From a virus, in IMG/VR virus record IMGVR_UViG_3300017963_000188, positions 124,001 through 188,000 of that record: DNA of 64,000 bases, one strand, 5' to 3'. Made by a program: the position numbers and the translations under genes. The notes below the pieces were generated by a model, which did no database searches, was not told where the DNA came from, and saw only the letters and a list, made by a program, of their open reading frames with translations. Shown here one piece after another: positions 1 to 7,152 of this stretch (within the stretch, counting starts at the first letter, position 1; every line of letters starts with the position of its first letter).

Positions 1-147
1 TGTTTTCATTTCACTACGATCCGTATCAATAGCAACCAAGACATTTCCTTCTACAACTCTGGTATCAATTTTTAGAATCCCATTTTGATCGAAATGAAAA
101 TCAGGATCTTCTCTTAAAAGCACACCATCAAAAAAAAGTAACTTCAT
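1..147 (-). CDS. hypothetical protein, N-terminal part only
   Basis: Reading left from the ATG at 147, 49 codons run without a stop to the window edge, so only the N-terminus is visible (begins MKLLFFDGVLLREDP). The start overlaps the stop of the upstream HD-domain gene by 4 bases (ATGA), the usual sign of translational coupling, and the upstream message gives an AGGGAGAG-type ribosome site. No domain is recognisable in this fragment. Confidence 0.7.
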   Translation of the reverse strand, partial: MKLLFFDGVLLREDPDFHFDQNGILKIDTRVVEGNVLVAIDTDRSEMKT

Positions 148-914
148 GAATCTCTCCCTGTAAGTTCAGCAAATCGTCTCGTGAAAATCTTATATGCTTG
201 GAGTGGTTCCCAACATACAATTTCTATATTATATGGGTCAAATCTTTTTTCTAGGTCCCATTCATAATAATGATCAAAGAGAACTTTTTTCTCTGTTATC
301 AATAGCCGTACATCTGCAATTTTCACTTCATCTGGAAGTTCAGAGAGACCATACTTTTCTAGAATTACTTTCAAAATCTTATCTTCTAGAAGTTTGTAAC
401 CTTGAAGTTCAGGGAGTTCTTTTGCAGGGGCTGGGATATCATTTATGTATGCCTCAGCAGCATCATGGAGAAGACCATATAAAGCATACTGTGGTGGCAC
501 AAGTTGCGACACCAAAACACTATGTTGAGCTACTGAATAAAACTTGTTGGGATGCCCTGCGTATCGACACGTATTTGATAGGGCATGAGCAATATCAAAT
601 ATTGAAACCTGATCTGGATGTGGTTCAGAAAATGAAAACTGTAGTCCAGTGAAGGTCTGTATCCAATCAAGTCCTGGAAGGATACTTTCTTTTACAGTGG
701 GAGTAATCACCTCAATCACTTTTCGTAACATACCATCCATTGCTGGGTAATCACCAACCCCTGTTTTGAGATTCTTACCTCCACATTCTTTACAGATAGT
801 CTCATTATCTCTCATCTGTTGAAGTTGAGCTTCAGTTTTACCTATCCCAGTTTTATACCCTGCCCATTGATATTTTGCACCACAGTCGGGACAGCTCGAA
901 CAATATACTTCCAT
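144..914 (-). CDS. HD-domain phosphohydrolase with N-terminal zinc ribbon
   Basis: 256 aa. The first ~50 residues hold two Cys pairs (CSSCPDCG and CKECGG) that look like a zinc ribbon. The central part carries HD-superfamily metal-binding motifs: AQHSVLVS near residue 130 and LLHDAAEAY near 150, followed by a conserved Asp in KIADVRLL. This arrangement resembles YfbR-like 5'-deoxynucleotidases, common in phages and thought to act in nucleotide turnover; the substrate here is inferred. The ATG at 914 has AAGGTG about 7 bases upstream. It lies directly downstream of tRNA-Cys and is coupled to the next gene. Confidence 0.82.
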   Translation of the reverse strand: MEVYCSSCPDCGAKYQWAGYKTGIGKTEAQLQQMRDNETICKECGGKNLKTGVGDYPAMDGMLRKVIEVITPTVKESILPGLDWIQTFTGLQFSFSEPHPDQVSIFDIAHALSNTCRYAGHPNKFYSVAQHSVLVSQLVPPQYALYGLLHDAAEAYINDIPAPAKELPELQGYKLLEDKILKVILEKYGLSELPDEVKIADVRLLITEKKVLFDHYYEWDLEKRFDPYNIEIVCWEPLQAYKIFTRRFAELTGRDS

Positions 915-929
915 GCATCACCTTTAGAT

Positions 930-1004
930 TGGAGAGCCGGGTGGGAGTCGAACCCACGATCCTGGGGTTGCAGCCCAGAGCTTTAGCCACTTAGCTACCG
1001 GCTC
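930..1004 (-). tRNA. tRNA-Cys(GCA)
   Basis: Full cloverleaf on the minus strand. Acceptor GAGCCGG/CCGGCTC, anticodon stem CTGGG/CCCAG with loop CTGCAAC (anticodon GCA), T-loop TTCGACT. U73, the usual Cys discriminator, is followed by an encoded CCA. Its first 14 bases overlap the end of the upstream CDS. Confidence 0.95.
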
Positions 1005-1497
1005 TTATTAACTCTTCTCTCCCAATAGGGGAGATACCTTTCTTTACCAATTTCATAGCAGCTTGGACAGCATAACATTCCTTACTGCTATGTGTAGTTT
1101 CATATAGACTCAAAAGATGTCCTGGTTCAACAACCTTAAATTCATCCAATTGAATCCAAGGAACTTCTTCAACAAAAATATCAAATAGAACTTTGACATG
1201 ATATGGCTTATCTATATCTTGTCTCACAGTTGTTAAACCATATCTATAGAAGTCTTTTGATAGACCGTCATATTTTGTCCAGTATTTTTCAAAACCTCGA
1301 TTCTTCAATGTTTTGATAACAACTGGAAACATTGAAGGAAACACAAACAGGTCTACATCTTTATGGTCATGTGTCAGTTTATGTTCTTCATGGGGTGGAG
1401 ACATGAGATGCCAAGCCAACCCACCACTGATGACCACATGATCTTTAATGGCTTCAACTTCCCTCAGTTGAGCTTTGACTTTCTCTTGCTTCCACAT
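991..1497 (-). CDS. nucleotidyltransferase-fold protein
   Basis: 168 aa. The N-terminal half has a nucleotidyltransferase-like signature: ISGGLAWHL near residue 25, then HDHKDVDLFVF near 45, where the D-x-D is the expected metal-binding pair. A further acidic residue in LFDIFVEEV could be the third. The function (nucleotide transfer to RNA, protein or small molecule) cannot be told from sequence. The last codons, encoding RAGS and the TAA stop, lie inside the tRNA-Cys gene. The start at 1497 overlaps the preceding ORF. Confidence 0.75.
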   Translation of the reverse strand: MWKQEKVKAQLREVEAIKDHVVISGGLAWHLMSPPHEEHKLTHDHKDVDLFVFPSMFPVVIKTLKNRGFEKYWTKYDGLSKDFYRYGLTTVRQDIDKPYHVKVLFDIFVEEVPWIQLDEFKVVEPGHLLSLYETTHSSKECYAVQAAMKLVKKGISPIGREELIRAGS

Positions 1498-1708
1498 TTT
1501 CTACTCTTTGTGGTTCAATTAGTTCAACTTCTTCTTCAGATGCTAAAGACCATTCATGACAACCAATTTCATAGATGAAATCTGTGTCATCTCTCCTATC
1601 TCTAATGCAAATATAGTCCTCTTTTCTATACATTACTGTAGCTTCATGACCTTGTTTGTTTGTTAACCTGTCTCCAGGAACAAGGTTTCTAAATTCTGGT
1701 ACATTCAT
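1454..1708 (-). CDS. small hypothetical protein
   Basis: 84 aa from the ATG at 1708, chosen because AAAGG sits about 8 bases upstream; an ATG at 1714 is too close to that site. The body (VPGDRLTNKQGHEATVMYR) resembles small SH3-like beta proteins, but no family is recognised. It begins shortly after tRNA-Met and overlaps the nucleotidyltransferase-like gene by 44 bases. Confidence 0.6.
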   Translation of the reverse strand: MNVPEFRNLVPGDRLTNKQGHEATVMYRKEDYICIRDRRDDTDFIYEIGCHEWSLASEEEVELIEPQRVENVEARESQSSTEGS

Positions 1709-1726
1709 AATCATTACCTTTCAAAT

Positions 1727-1801
1727 TGGTGGGCCTCCCCGGACTCGAACCGGGAACCATTCGGTTATGAGCCGAAAGCTCTACCATTGCGCTAGAGGCC
1801 C
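1727..1801 (-). tRNA. tRNA-Met(CAT)
   Basis: Acceptor GGGCCTC/GAGGCCC, anticodon arm TTCGG-CTCATAA-CCGAA, T-arm CCCGG-TTCGAGT-CCGGG, A73 and encoded CCA. Fully paired 1:72, so it looks elongator-like, or a lysidine-type Ile tRNA. Sequence alone does not separate these two. Confidence 0.93.
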
Positions 1802-1829
1802 ATTAAAGTATTGTACCAGAAATGATTTT

Positions 1830-2210
1830 TTATGGAACTATATTTACAGCACCGCAACAAATGGCAAGTTCCATTGTCTTACACCATAATTCTGAAGGTA
1901 CTTTAAAACGAAGTGGCTTTTTACCTGTAGGTACAAAAGCAAACTTTCCTTTATGATGAAGTAAACTGAGTTCTAGATCTTGTGCAATAAGATGATCCCA
2001 TAACCGTAACGCATATTGAATATTGGTAGAGAAATTTGGGAGGTTTTCTTCTCGATAAGCATAAGGCCAATTCCCACCTCCGGTCCTCCATCGAGGACCT
2101 GAGGTGGACCCATCAGGCCATTCCTTTATGGGTTTGAGTACCCAACCAAGAACTTTCCGTGCTACAAGAGCATCAAGTTCTGGTCCTGCTTTGATACGTT
2201 TCTTCTTCAT
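1830..2210 (-). CDS. phage ABA-sandwich-like protein
   Basis: 126 aa. It has the layout of the phage ABA sandwich family: an N-terminal ELDALVARKVLGW segment, then YALRLWDHLI, and a C-terminal MELAICCGAVNIV helix. The role of this family is unknown. There is no ribosome site just upstream of the ATG at 2210. The nearest, AAGGAGAGG, lies about 45 bases upstream inside a predicted hairpin RNA, so initiation may depend on RNA folding or processing. A related gene lies at 12256-12684. Confidence 0.72.
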   Translation of the reverse strand: MKKKRIKAGPELDALVARKVLGWVLKPIKEWPDGSTSGPRWRTGGGNWPYAYREENLPNFSTNIQYALRLWDHLIAQDLELSLLHHKGKFAFVPTGKKPLRFKVPSELWCKTMELAICCGAVNIVP

Positions 2211-2220
2211 TGGATTAAAA

Positions 2221-2281
2221 TGGCGGCGAGGCCGGGTATCTAAGATATCCTCTCCTTGATATGAAAGTTCCCGACCTCGCC
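2221..2281 (-). ncRNA. acceptor-stem-like hairpin ending in GCCA
   Basis: A perfect 7-bp stem (GGCGAGG at 2281-2275, CCTCGCC at 2231-2225) is followed by GCCA at 2224-2221, as in a tRNA acceptor end. Between the strands lie 43 bases with a 7-bp GGATATC/GATACCC hairpin (loop TTA), but no T-arm or D-arm. It may be a tRNA-like processing signal or part of the permuted tRNA locus beside it. Confidence 0.4.
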
Positions 2282-2345
2282 CGTGCCAAGTTTCGGGTTG
2301 GCTGCCGAGCCTTTGCTTGTCTTTCGTTGAGTCATTGGCCTGCTG

Positions 2346-2426
2346 AAAACAATTCCGTGCTCTTCCCCTGAGCTACCGTCCCATAAGTTTGGAGGGACGG
2401 GTCGGATTTGAACCGACGACCCGAAA
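2346..2426 (-). tRNA. circularly permuted tRNA (probable anticodon GTT, Asn)
   Basis: On the minus strand the 3' half comes first: anticodon-stem strand TTTCG (2426-2422), variable GGTC, T-arm GTCGG-TTCAAAT-CCGAC, acceptor CCGTCCC, U73 and CCA ending at 2390. After only 7 bases (AACTTAT) the 5' half follows: acceptor GGGACGG (2382-2376), canonical D-arm GCTC/GAGC, A26, anticodon-stem strand CGGAA and TTGTT. Both halves pair perfectly as one cloverleaf: acceptor 7 bp, and anticodon stem CGGAA with TTTCG. The anticodon GTT is inferred, since the loop is split. Confidence 0.7.
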
Positions 2427-2628
2427 CATTTATGACCTTTGACCAACATACTTGATTCAAGCTCCAACTTTAAGACTGTGGGCAATAGACTGATTCTGAC
2501 CACTGGGTATCACCTACTCCCATCTGCACCACCGAATAATTTTGGTGGTTTCACAGACTGACTTTCGTGGTCCTCCCAGTGGTTGACACTGACAACAGAC
2601 AACAAGACTAGCCCACTTTCAAACCTTT
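2427..2628 (-). ncRNA. structured RNA upstream of the permuted tRNA (putative intron 3' half)
   Basis: About 200 bases without a credible ORF. A 9-bp stem (ACCACTGGG at 2583-2575 with CCCAGTGGT at 2507-2499) encloses a further ACCACC/GGTGGT hairpin. The segment ends ...AAATG just before the tRNA 3' half, consistent with a group I intron ending in G. With the ~125 bases after the 5' half it would make an intron of about 330 nt in permuted order. The group I assignment is a hypothesis: clear P7 elements were not found by eye. Confidence 0.4.
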
Positions 2629-3402
2629 CTAACCCATAATGAAGTCAACAATCTCTTTACCAACATTGCATTTGATCACAGGTGCAGTGTTCGCTCTCTG
2701 ACGAGCCTGCTTCACTGCCTGGATCAATTGATCCACACGACCCAGGATATCAGATTTCTGAGCCGGTGAATATGCTCCACACCACTTTTCAGTAGTGTAC
2801 CGACCCACAGGAACATTGTCTTTCCAAGTCTCAACCTGAGCTTTGTGTTGATTTGTAGCCTTGGAAACTTCCTGGAACCTCAAAACCTGCTCAGTCTTGT
2901 TGGTTACTTCTGGGTGTTCGGCTCGATACACACCCTCACCACGCTCTGTATCAGGAATCCAACGAACACCAGGGCTCAGGGTAGGGATGGACTCACACAT
3001 AGTCCTGAGAGCCTTGAGACGTGATTCCATGCCCAACAGGTATGTTGCTGGAACATCCTTGGCTAATACTTTCCCATCCACAACCAAATCAGCTCTTGCA
3101 GTTTGGTTTGTAGCTTCCTTTTGGAGCATAGCATCGTAGTAGTTGACAACATGTTCAAAGACATACTTCAATTTGTCATCTACCGTTGTGACCATCTCCT
3201 TGTGAGCTTCACCAGCAGCTTCCTCATTCTCACGATCTTCATTGAACATCTTGAGAGTCTTGTGAGAACCCCAGAAGTGGTCTTGTTTTTGCCTGAACGT
3301 GTGCTCAGCCTCGTCGATGACTTTCTTAGCTACTCCAGCCAAGTCACCTTCTACAGCCAACAGTTCATGCAGGAATCCAGTTTTCTTTTCTGTGTCTGCC
3401 AT
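2629..3402 (-). CDS. conserved phage protein of unknown function
   Basis: 257 aa, mostly helical and charged, with a strong start (AGGAGATCAAA before ATG at 3402). It has no signal peptide, membrane segment or known catalytic motif. The compact all-soluble pattern and a conserved-looking end (VIKCNVGKEIVDFIMG) suggest an abundant cytoplasmic or virion protein. The family is not recognised. A 93-base AT-rich gap separates it from the upstream gene and could hold a promoter. Confidence 0.75.
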   Translation of the reverse strand: MADTEKKTGFLHELLAVEGDLAGVAKKVIDEAEHTFRQKQDHFWGSHKTLKMFNEDRENEEAAGEAHKEMVTTVDDKLKYVFEHVVNYYDAMLQKEATNQTARADLVVDGKVLAKDVPATYLLGMESRLKALRTMCESIPTLSPGVRWIPDTERGEGVYRAEHPEVTNKTEQVLRFQEVSKATNQHKAQVETWKDNVPVGRYTTEKWCGAYSPAQKSDILGRVDQLIQAVKQARQRANTAPVIKCNVGKEIVDFIMG

Positions 3403-3495
3403 TTTGATCTCCTATATTAAGTGACATCAACATCAACATGACATACTACAGCCCAGCTTTATTTTTTATTCCCATTTAATATTTCTAGATATCTA

Positions 3496-3711
3496 TCATT
3501 CTTGCCACCGCACACATTCTTTGTTTTCACAACAAGCCCAAATATGTCCATTAGTAGCTACAGAAAACACCAGACGACTTTTGCAGATAGGACAAAACAT
3601 CTCACCTTTCACATCTTCAGAAGGTGGATATTCATCTAGAAGATCTACAATTAATGGTCGGACCTCATCTACTTTTCGATCCAACTCTCTAAGTTTTTCC
3701 CATTCATCCAT
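3496..3711 (-). CDS. small zinc-ribbon protein
   Basis: 71 aa from ATG at 3711, which overlaps the upstream stop (TGATG) and has AGGAA about 7 bases before it. The C-terminal half holds CPICKSR and CCENKEC, two Cys pairs spaced like a zinc ribbon. The N-terminal half is an acidic helix. Likely a nucleic-acid or protein-binding accessory factor; no specific function can be assigned. Confidence 0.7.
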   Translation of the reverse strand: MDEWEKLRELDRKVDEVRPLIVDLLDEYPPSEDVKGEMFCPICKSRLVFSVATNGHIWACCENKECVRWQE

Positions 3712-3917
3712 CAAAGTTCCTCTACAGTGATCTTGTATCTTTTAGATCCTGATTCTATTATTTCACTGAATCCTGCCCAACGTTGTATCACAGCGGCAAG
3801 AAACATATTAGTCACATCAATCTTCTTCCTCCACCTTTCCCCCCCACGATCTATATATCCAGCAAAAATATTGTCAGTCAAAGACCCCTTAGCTATCTTG
3901 AGATTTTCTAGAGCCAT
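3711..3917 (-). CDS. small conserved phage protein
   Basis: 68 aa from ATG at 3917, chosen for its GGAGATAAAG ribosome site; a longer reading to 3998 has no such site and overlaps the neighbour. It opens with MALENLKIAKGSLTDNIFAGYID, a pattern I associate with small phage proteins of unknown function that begin with a short beta hairpin. Translationally coupled to the downstream zinc-ribbon gene. Confidence 0.68.
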   Translation of the reverse strand: MALENLKIAKGSLTDNIFAGYIDRGGERWRKKIDVTNMFLAAVIQRWAGFSEIIESGSKRYKITVEEL

Positions 3918-3919
3918 CT

Positions 3920-4411
3920 TTATCTCCATATATAGAGTAATATTGCACAACCCATAGAGACTAAGATCAGACCAAAGCCATAGAGTCTCAATAACCATGG
4001 GCTTACATCTAGATTTTTAGCAGCTTTTCTTAGGTCAGAATTTTCTGAATATCCAACGGACCCAACAAATAAATCTACAATCCCGGCTCCCCAGAGTAGT
4101 AACCAGATCCAAGCCCACCATTCAGGAAGCACAGCACAGATGGGGAATAAGATAGCAGCTATGGTATCTGGTAATCGAGGTGCAAGAGATACCATGATTT
4201 GCTGTCCAGTAGTCAATGGATCTGTGTGTTTATATTCCACAGAAGCCCATCTGAATCCATACTCTGACATGTGGGGATAGAGTTTCATCTTCCACCACAC
4301 CACTTCTACAAATTTCTTCACTGCTAAAAGATGAGAAAACTCATGGATTGAAGCCCATATGATGAATAGAGGGACTACAGATATCAGACCAATAACTATC
4401 TTGAGGGTCAT
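3920..4411 (-). CDS. membrane zincin-like metalloprotease
   Basis: 163 aa with about four hydrophobic helices. The first helix is followed by SIHEFSHLLAVKKF, an HExxH zinc-binding motif as in site-2-protease-like and DUF3267-type membrane zincins. A possible third ligand is not obvious. It probably sits in the host inner membrane; the substrate is unknown. It starts at ATG 4411, overlapping the upstream stop by 4 bases. A second HExxH membrane protein is at 27339-27983. Confidence 0.7.
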   Translation of the reverse strand: MTLKIVIGLISVVPLFIIWASIHEFSHLLAVKKFVEVVWWKMKLYPHMSEYGFRWASVEYKHTDPLTTGQQIMVSLAPRLPDTIAAILFPICAVLPEWWAWIWLLLWGAGIVDLFVGSVGYSENSDLRKAAKNLDVSPWLLRLYGFGLILVSMGCAILLYIWR

Positions 4412-4716
4412 TTCTGTTGTCTCGTATAGATAGTTTCAATCCACTCCTTAGAACTTTTGGAGAAATTGTCCCAGGTACTTTCTGTCATTCTCTTAATTTC
4501 TTCAGGGTCTCCCCAGTCGATGAATTCTAACCAACCTTGAACTTCCTTCTGTTGCCACATCCAATGAGTCCAACGCAAATGTTCTAGAAGTTTCTTTATG
4601 TTGAGTTCCTTCAGAACATGCATTGGAATATCATTTGAAGCTAGATACATCAGAACAATTCTTAGAGTTTCTCTTTTTAAACGAGAAAGAAGTGACTCTT
4701 TGCAGAAAATTGTCAT
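4408..4716 (-). CDS. hypothetical protein
   Basis: 102 aa, Trp-rich (WTHWMWQQKEVQGWLEFIDW) and helical, no known domain. It begins 18 bases downstream of tRNA-Met(4734-4808) and is coupled by ATGA to the membrane zincin gene, suggesting the two are made together. Confidence 0.62.
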   Translation of the reverse strand: MTIFCKESLLSRLKRETLRIVLMYLASNDIPMHVLKELNIKKLLEHLRWTHWMWQQKEVQGWLEFIDWGDPEEIKRMTESTWDNFSKSSKEWIETIYTRQQK

Positions 4717-4733
4717 AGCAGCCTCATATTTGT

Positions 4734-4808
4734 TGGTAGTGGGGGTCGGATTTGAACCGACGACCTACTGGATATGAGCCAGTTGCTCCACCGCTGAGCT
4801 ACCCCACC
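4734..4808 (-). tRNA. tRNA-Met(CAT), second copy
   Basis: Acceptor GGTGGGG/CCCCACT with a G1-U72 wobble, D-arm GCTC/GAGC, anticodon arm ACTGG-CTCATAT-CCAGT, T-arm GTCGG-TTCAAAT-CCGAC, A73 and CCA. Sequence differs clearly from the copies at 1727 and 21593. Could be elongator Met or Ile(k2CAU). Confidence 0.92.
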
Positions 4809-4994
4809 TTATTCTAAATCTCCTATCTGATACCCTGCATAGGGTTTATCAGAATAGTATACCTTCCCAGGAAAGATTATATTTAGTCTGTACTTCTGTG
4901 AGATTTTTTTGATTGCTTTGGTCAGTAAATCTTTTTCTTCTCTATCCAATGTTTCTGGTAGTCTTTGTATTACCTTCAAGAGTATCTCGTACAT
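4809..4994 (-). CDS. small hypothetical protein
   Basis: 61 aa. The stop codon ends exactly one base before the first base of tRNA-Met, so the two genes abut. The start ATG at 4994 overlaps the stop of the upstream GMP reductase gene (TAATG). A helical N-terminus and a Tyr-rich C-terminus (VYYSDKPYAGYQ) are all that can be seen. Confidence 0.65.
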   Translation of the reverse strand: MYEILLKVIQRLPETLDREEKDLLTKAIKKISQKYRLNIIFPGKVYYSDKPYAGYQIGDLE

Positions 4995-6043
4995 TAGCTC
5001 ACCAAAAGATGTGGAGTTCTCTCAAATCTAGAACTCGGTGTTAAAATGACTATGTTATCATCAGGAAGGTTTCTCATTTCTTCTATGGTATGGCAGTCCA
5101 TATAGGCCATAGATGAACGCAGTCCTTCTTCATATTCCTTCAAGACATACTTGACCCCACCTTTGTATGGGACCAAACTATCTTCACCCTCAATATGTCG
5201 ATTAGCCTCTTGGATCAGATAGGATGCTTCACCAGCATATACCTTGTATTTGATACCTTTGTATTTATTGATCTCTCCGGGGGTCTCATTAGTCCCAGCA
5301 AAAATAAACCCACCCATCACATAATCTGCACCACATGCTAGGGCTTTAGGGACATCTCCTGGTTCTTTCATACCACCATCGGCAATTACCTTTGGGGTGT
5401 TATCATACCCATGTTCTTCACGATATTTCTGGATTTCCCATAGGTTTGAAATGATACCTTGCCCTACTCCTGTTCGTACTGAGGTGGAGCAAGCACTACC
5501 AGAACCAATCCCTACCCTAACAGCATCAACTCCAAGTTTGTGTAGAAACTGGTAACCTTCAACAGAAGCTATATTCCCAGTGATTAATCTGACACTAGAA
5601 TCAAAACTTGAAGAATCTTGAATCAATTCTACAGCTTTTTGCACTGTGATATGGAAACCATTGGCTACATCGATGACAAAATCAGTGACTCCAATCTCTC
5701 TGAAAGCTTGGAAATGGAAAAGGAAGTCTCCTGTAGCTTCTATACCAACACCTATATAGTTAGTATTCACACCACTTTCTATAAGGTCCTCGTAAGCTTT
5801 TACACCTTCTGGCAATCTTTTAGGATGAGTGCGAGGCATGAAAGAAAATAGTCCATGTTCAGACATTGTAGCACACATTTTAGGACCACATATCGTTCTC
5901 ATTGGACTTGGTATGATTGGTAAACTGAGATTTACAGTGTCAATGAATCTAGTTGTAAGATCCACATCATCCCTAGATACAATTGTTGAAAATTTCCTTG
6001 GTACAAGTGCTATGTCAGAATAGGTGTAAGAGTGCTCAGGCAT
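4994..6043 (-). CDS. GMP reductase / IMP dehydrogenase family enzyme
   Basis: 349 aa, a TIM-barrel of the IMPDH/GMPR family. Visible motifs: IADGGMKEPGDVPKAL (phosphate site), GIGSGSACSTSVRTGVGQG (catalytic Cys loop), and YKGGVKYVL near the C-terminus. No CBS domains are present, and the length matches GuaC (~346 aa) better than IMPDH (~490 aa), so GMP reductase is favoured; single-domain IMPDHs exist and cannot be excluded. It would shift host guanine nucleotide pools. AGGAGAATCTGG precedes the ATG at 6043. Confidence 0.85.
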   Translation of the reverse strand: MPEHSYTYSDIALVPRKFSTIVSRDDVDLTTRFIDTVNLSLPIIPSPMRTICGPKMCATMSEHGLFSFMPRTHPKRLPEGVKAYEDLIESGVNTNYIGVGIEATGDFLFHFQAFREIGVTDFVIDVANGFHITVQKAVELIQDSSSFDSSVRLITGNIASVEGYQFLHKLGVDAVRVGIGSGSACSTSVRTGVGQGIISNLWEIQKYREEHGYDNTPKVIADGGMKEPGDVPKALACGADYVMGGFIFAGTNETPGEINKYKGIKYKVYAGEASYLIQEANRHIEGEDSLVPYKGGVKYVLKEYEEGLRSSMAYMDCHTIEEMRNLPDDNIVILTPSSRFERTPHLLVS

Positions 6044-6059
6044 CCAGATTCTCCTGTGA

Positions 6060-6356
6060 TTATTGTACTGATATCAACTTCCCATAAATGGATCTAACAC
6101 TAACCCATCCATTTATATGTCCTCGGTTGTTTCCGATCTGATATCTATCACCTCTAATGGCCTTGATCAAATGTAAATATTCTCTTCCTTTGATTTTGCA
6201 TAACACAATATCTCCAACTTGAAGAGAATCACTGATGGGGACCACTGTGCAAAGTTGACCTGATTCAATCTTCCCTTTCATGGAAGATCCTCTGGGTCGG
6301 AAAGAAACAGTTTCACCCCTCAGCAGCTTATCTATATATGGTGTAGCCCATCCCAT
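6060..6356 (-). CDS. S24/S26-like serine peptidase domain protein
   Basis: 98 aa. RPRGSSMKGKIESGQLCTVVP matches the Ser-Met box of LexA/signal-peptidase-like proteins, with the nucleophile Ser before Met. VGDIVLCKI and the Lys in HLIKAI fit the Ser-Lys dyad, and QIGNNRGHINGWV is the usual C-terminal strand. There is no DNA-binding domain and no membrane anchor, so it is a stand-alone fold seen in phages; its target is unknown. A weak ribosome site (AGAGATAG) precedes ATG 6356. Confidence 0.78.
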   Translation of the reverse strand: MGWATPYIDKLLRGETVSFRPRGSSMKGKIESGQLCTVVPISDSLQVGDIVLCKIKGREYLHLIKAIRGDRYQIGNNRGHINGWVSVRSIYGKLISVQ

Positions 6357-6430
6357 GACTATCTCTGGATGTACGAATAAAATTCTTTCTTCAACCTTCC
6401 AACATGCATTTTACGAGCATGGGATCTCCT

Positions 6431-6494
6431 TGGTGGAGCTGGGGGGATTCGAACCCCCGACCCTCTGACTGTCTCCCAATTGAGCTACAGCCCC
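6431..6494 (-). pseudogene. tRNA-Ala pseudogene lacking the anticodon 5' arm
   Basis: 64 bases nearly identical to tRNA-Ala(GGC) at 6712-6787, but missing 12 bases that carry the 5' strand of the anticodon stem and part of the loop. Acceptor (GGGGCTG/CAGCTCC), D-arm start, T-arm and CCA are intact; one base differs in the T-loop. It still ends in CCA and could be an RNase P substrate, but cannot form an anticodon loop. Confidence 0.85.
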
Positions 6495-6700
6495 ACAACT
6501 TTCCTTTCATAGGTTTCAAGAAATACTTTACGCTCTACTGTACCAACTTCATGAGGATAGCCTTTTAAATGATAACCAACATAGTTACCGGGTGTGCCAA
6601 ATACAACTACTTGCTGACCTTTCCCATCCTCATAAACATCACCTTTTTTTATTTCAGACCTGTCCATAGCAATCCCGAATTTGTCTATCAGTTCAGGCAT
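6485..6700 (-). CDS. small hypothetical protein
   Basis: 71 aa from ATG at 6700, which has AAGGAGAAGACA directly upstream; a longer ORF would start inside tRNA-Ala. It contains a small beta-rich core (KKGDVYEDGKGQQVVVFG). It ends VVGL-stop, with GGG CTG TAG supplied by the 5' end of the tRNA-Ala pseudogene. Confidence 0.68.
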   Translation of the reverse strand: MPELIDKFGIAMDRSEIKKGDVYEDGKGQQVVVFGTPGNYVGYHLKGYPHEVGTVERKVFLETYERKVVGL

Positions 6701-6711
6701 TGTCTTCTCCT

Positions 6712-6787
6712 TGGTGGAGCTGGGGGGACTCGAACCCCCGACCCTCTGACTGCCAGTCAGATGCTCTCCCAATTGAGCTACAGCCCC
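6712..6787 (-). tRNA. tRNA-Ala(GGC)
   Basis: Acceptor GGGGCTG/CAGCTCC with the G3-U70 pair that marks alanine tRNAs, anticodon arm TCTGA-CTGGCAG-TCAGA, T-arm GGGGG-TTCGAGT-CCCCC, A73, CCA. Parent of the pseudogene at 6431. Confidence 0.95.
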
Positions 6788-7146
6788 ACTTTGGATAGAA
6801 TCTTCATTGTCACTGTATTTGAAATAGCCTGAGCTAACTCTCTCATTGCTCTATCTTTATCTAAACGGAATCCAATTTCATCCACTTTGATTCTGTGTTC
6901 AAATTTCTCCCCATTCAATATATACAAAATGATTAGTTCTGTGGCAGCAATCATTGGGTTAATCACTTTATGTACCACAGAACCTTGTAGAAAGTTATCC
7001 TTGTCAGTTTGGAATACGGCAAGAATCTTCTCCTCAATTTTCTGCTCCATTTCTTTTAAAAGCTTAACAGATTCATCTGTAGGAGCCCTATGTTCATGGA
7101 CAGTAGTTGAGATACATCTAGGAGATTCATAATAGGTATCAAACAT
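6778..7146 (-). CDS. hypothetical protein
   Basis: 122 aa, helical, with a hydrophobic stretch around MIAATELIILYIL that may be a buried helix or short membrane segment. It ends KVGL-stop, encoded by the first 10 bases of tRNA-Ala. AAGGA lies 8 bases before ATG 7146. No family recognised. Confidence 0.65.
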   Translation of the reverse strand: MFDTYYESPRCISTTVHEHRAPTDESVKLLKEMEQKIEEKILAVFQTDKDNFLQGSVVHKVINPMIAATELIILYILNGEKFEHRIKVDEIGFRLDKDRAMRELAQAISNTVTMKILSKVGL

Positions 7147-7152
7147 GTTAAG

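Noticed and set aside
2346-2628. Permuted two-piece tmRNA
   Set aside because: The molecule has a full canonical D-arm and a normal anticodon stem and no tag frame with the right setting; a true tmRNA exists at 20255-20611.
6701-6772. N-terminal extensions of several genes into upstream tRNAs (for example 6772, 8533, 14713, 15134, 15750)
   Set aside because: The extra residues are translations of tRNA sequence; internal ATGs with good ribosome sites fit better.
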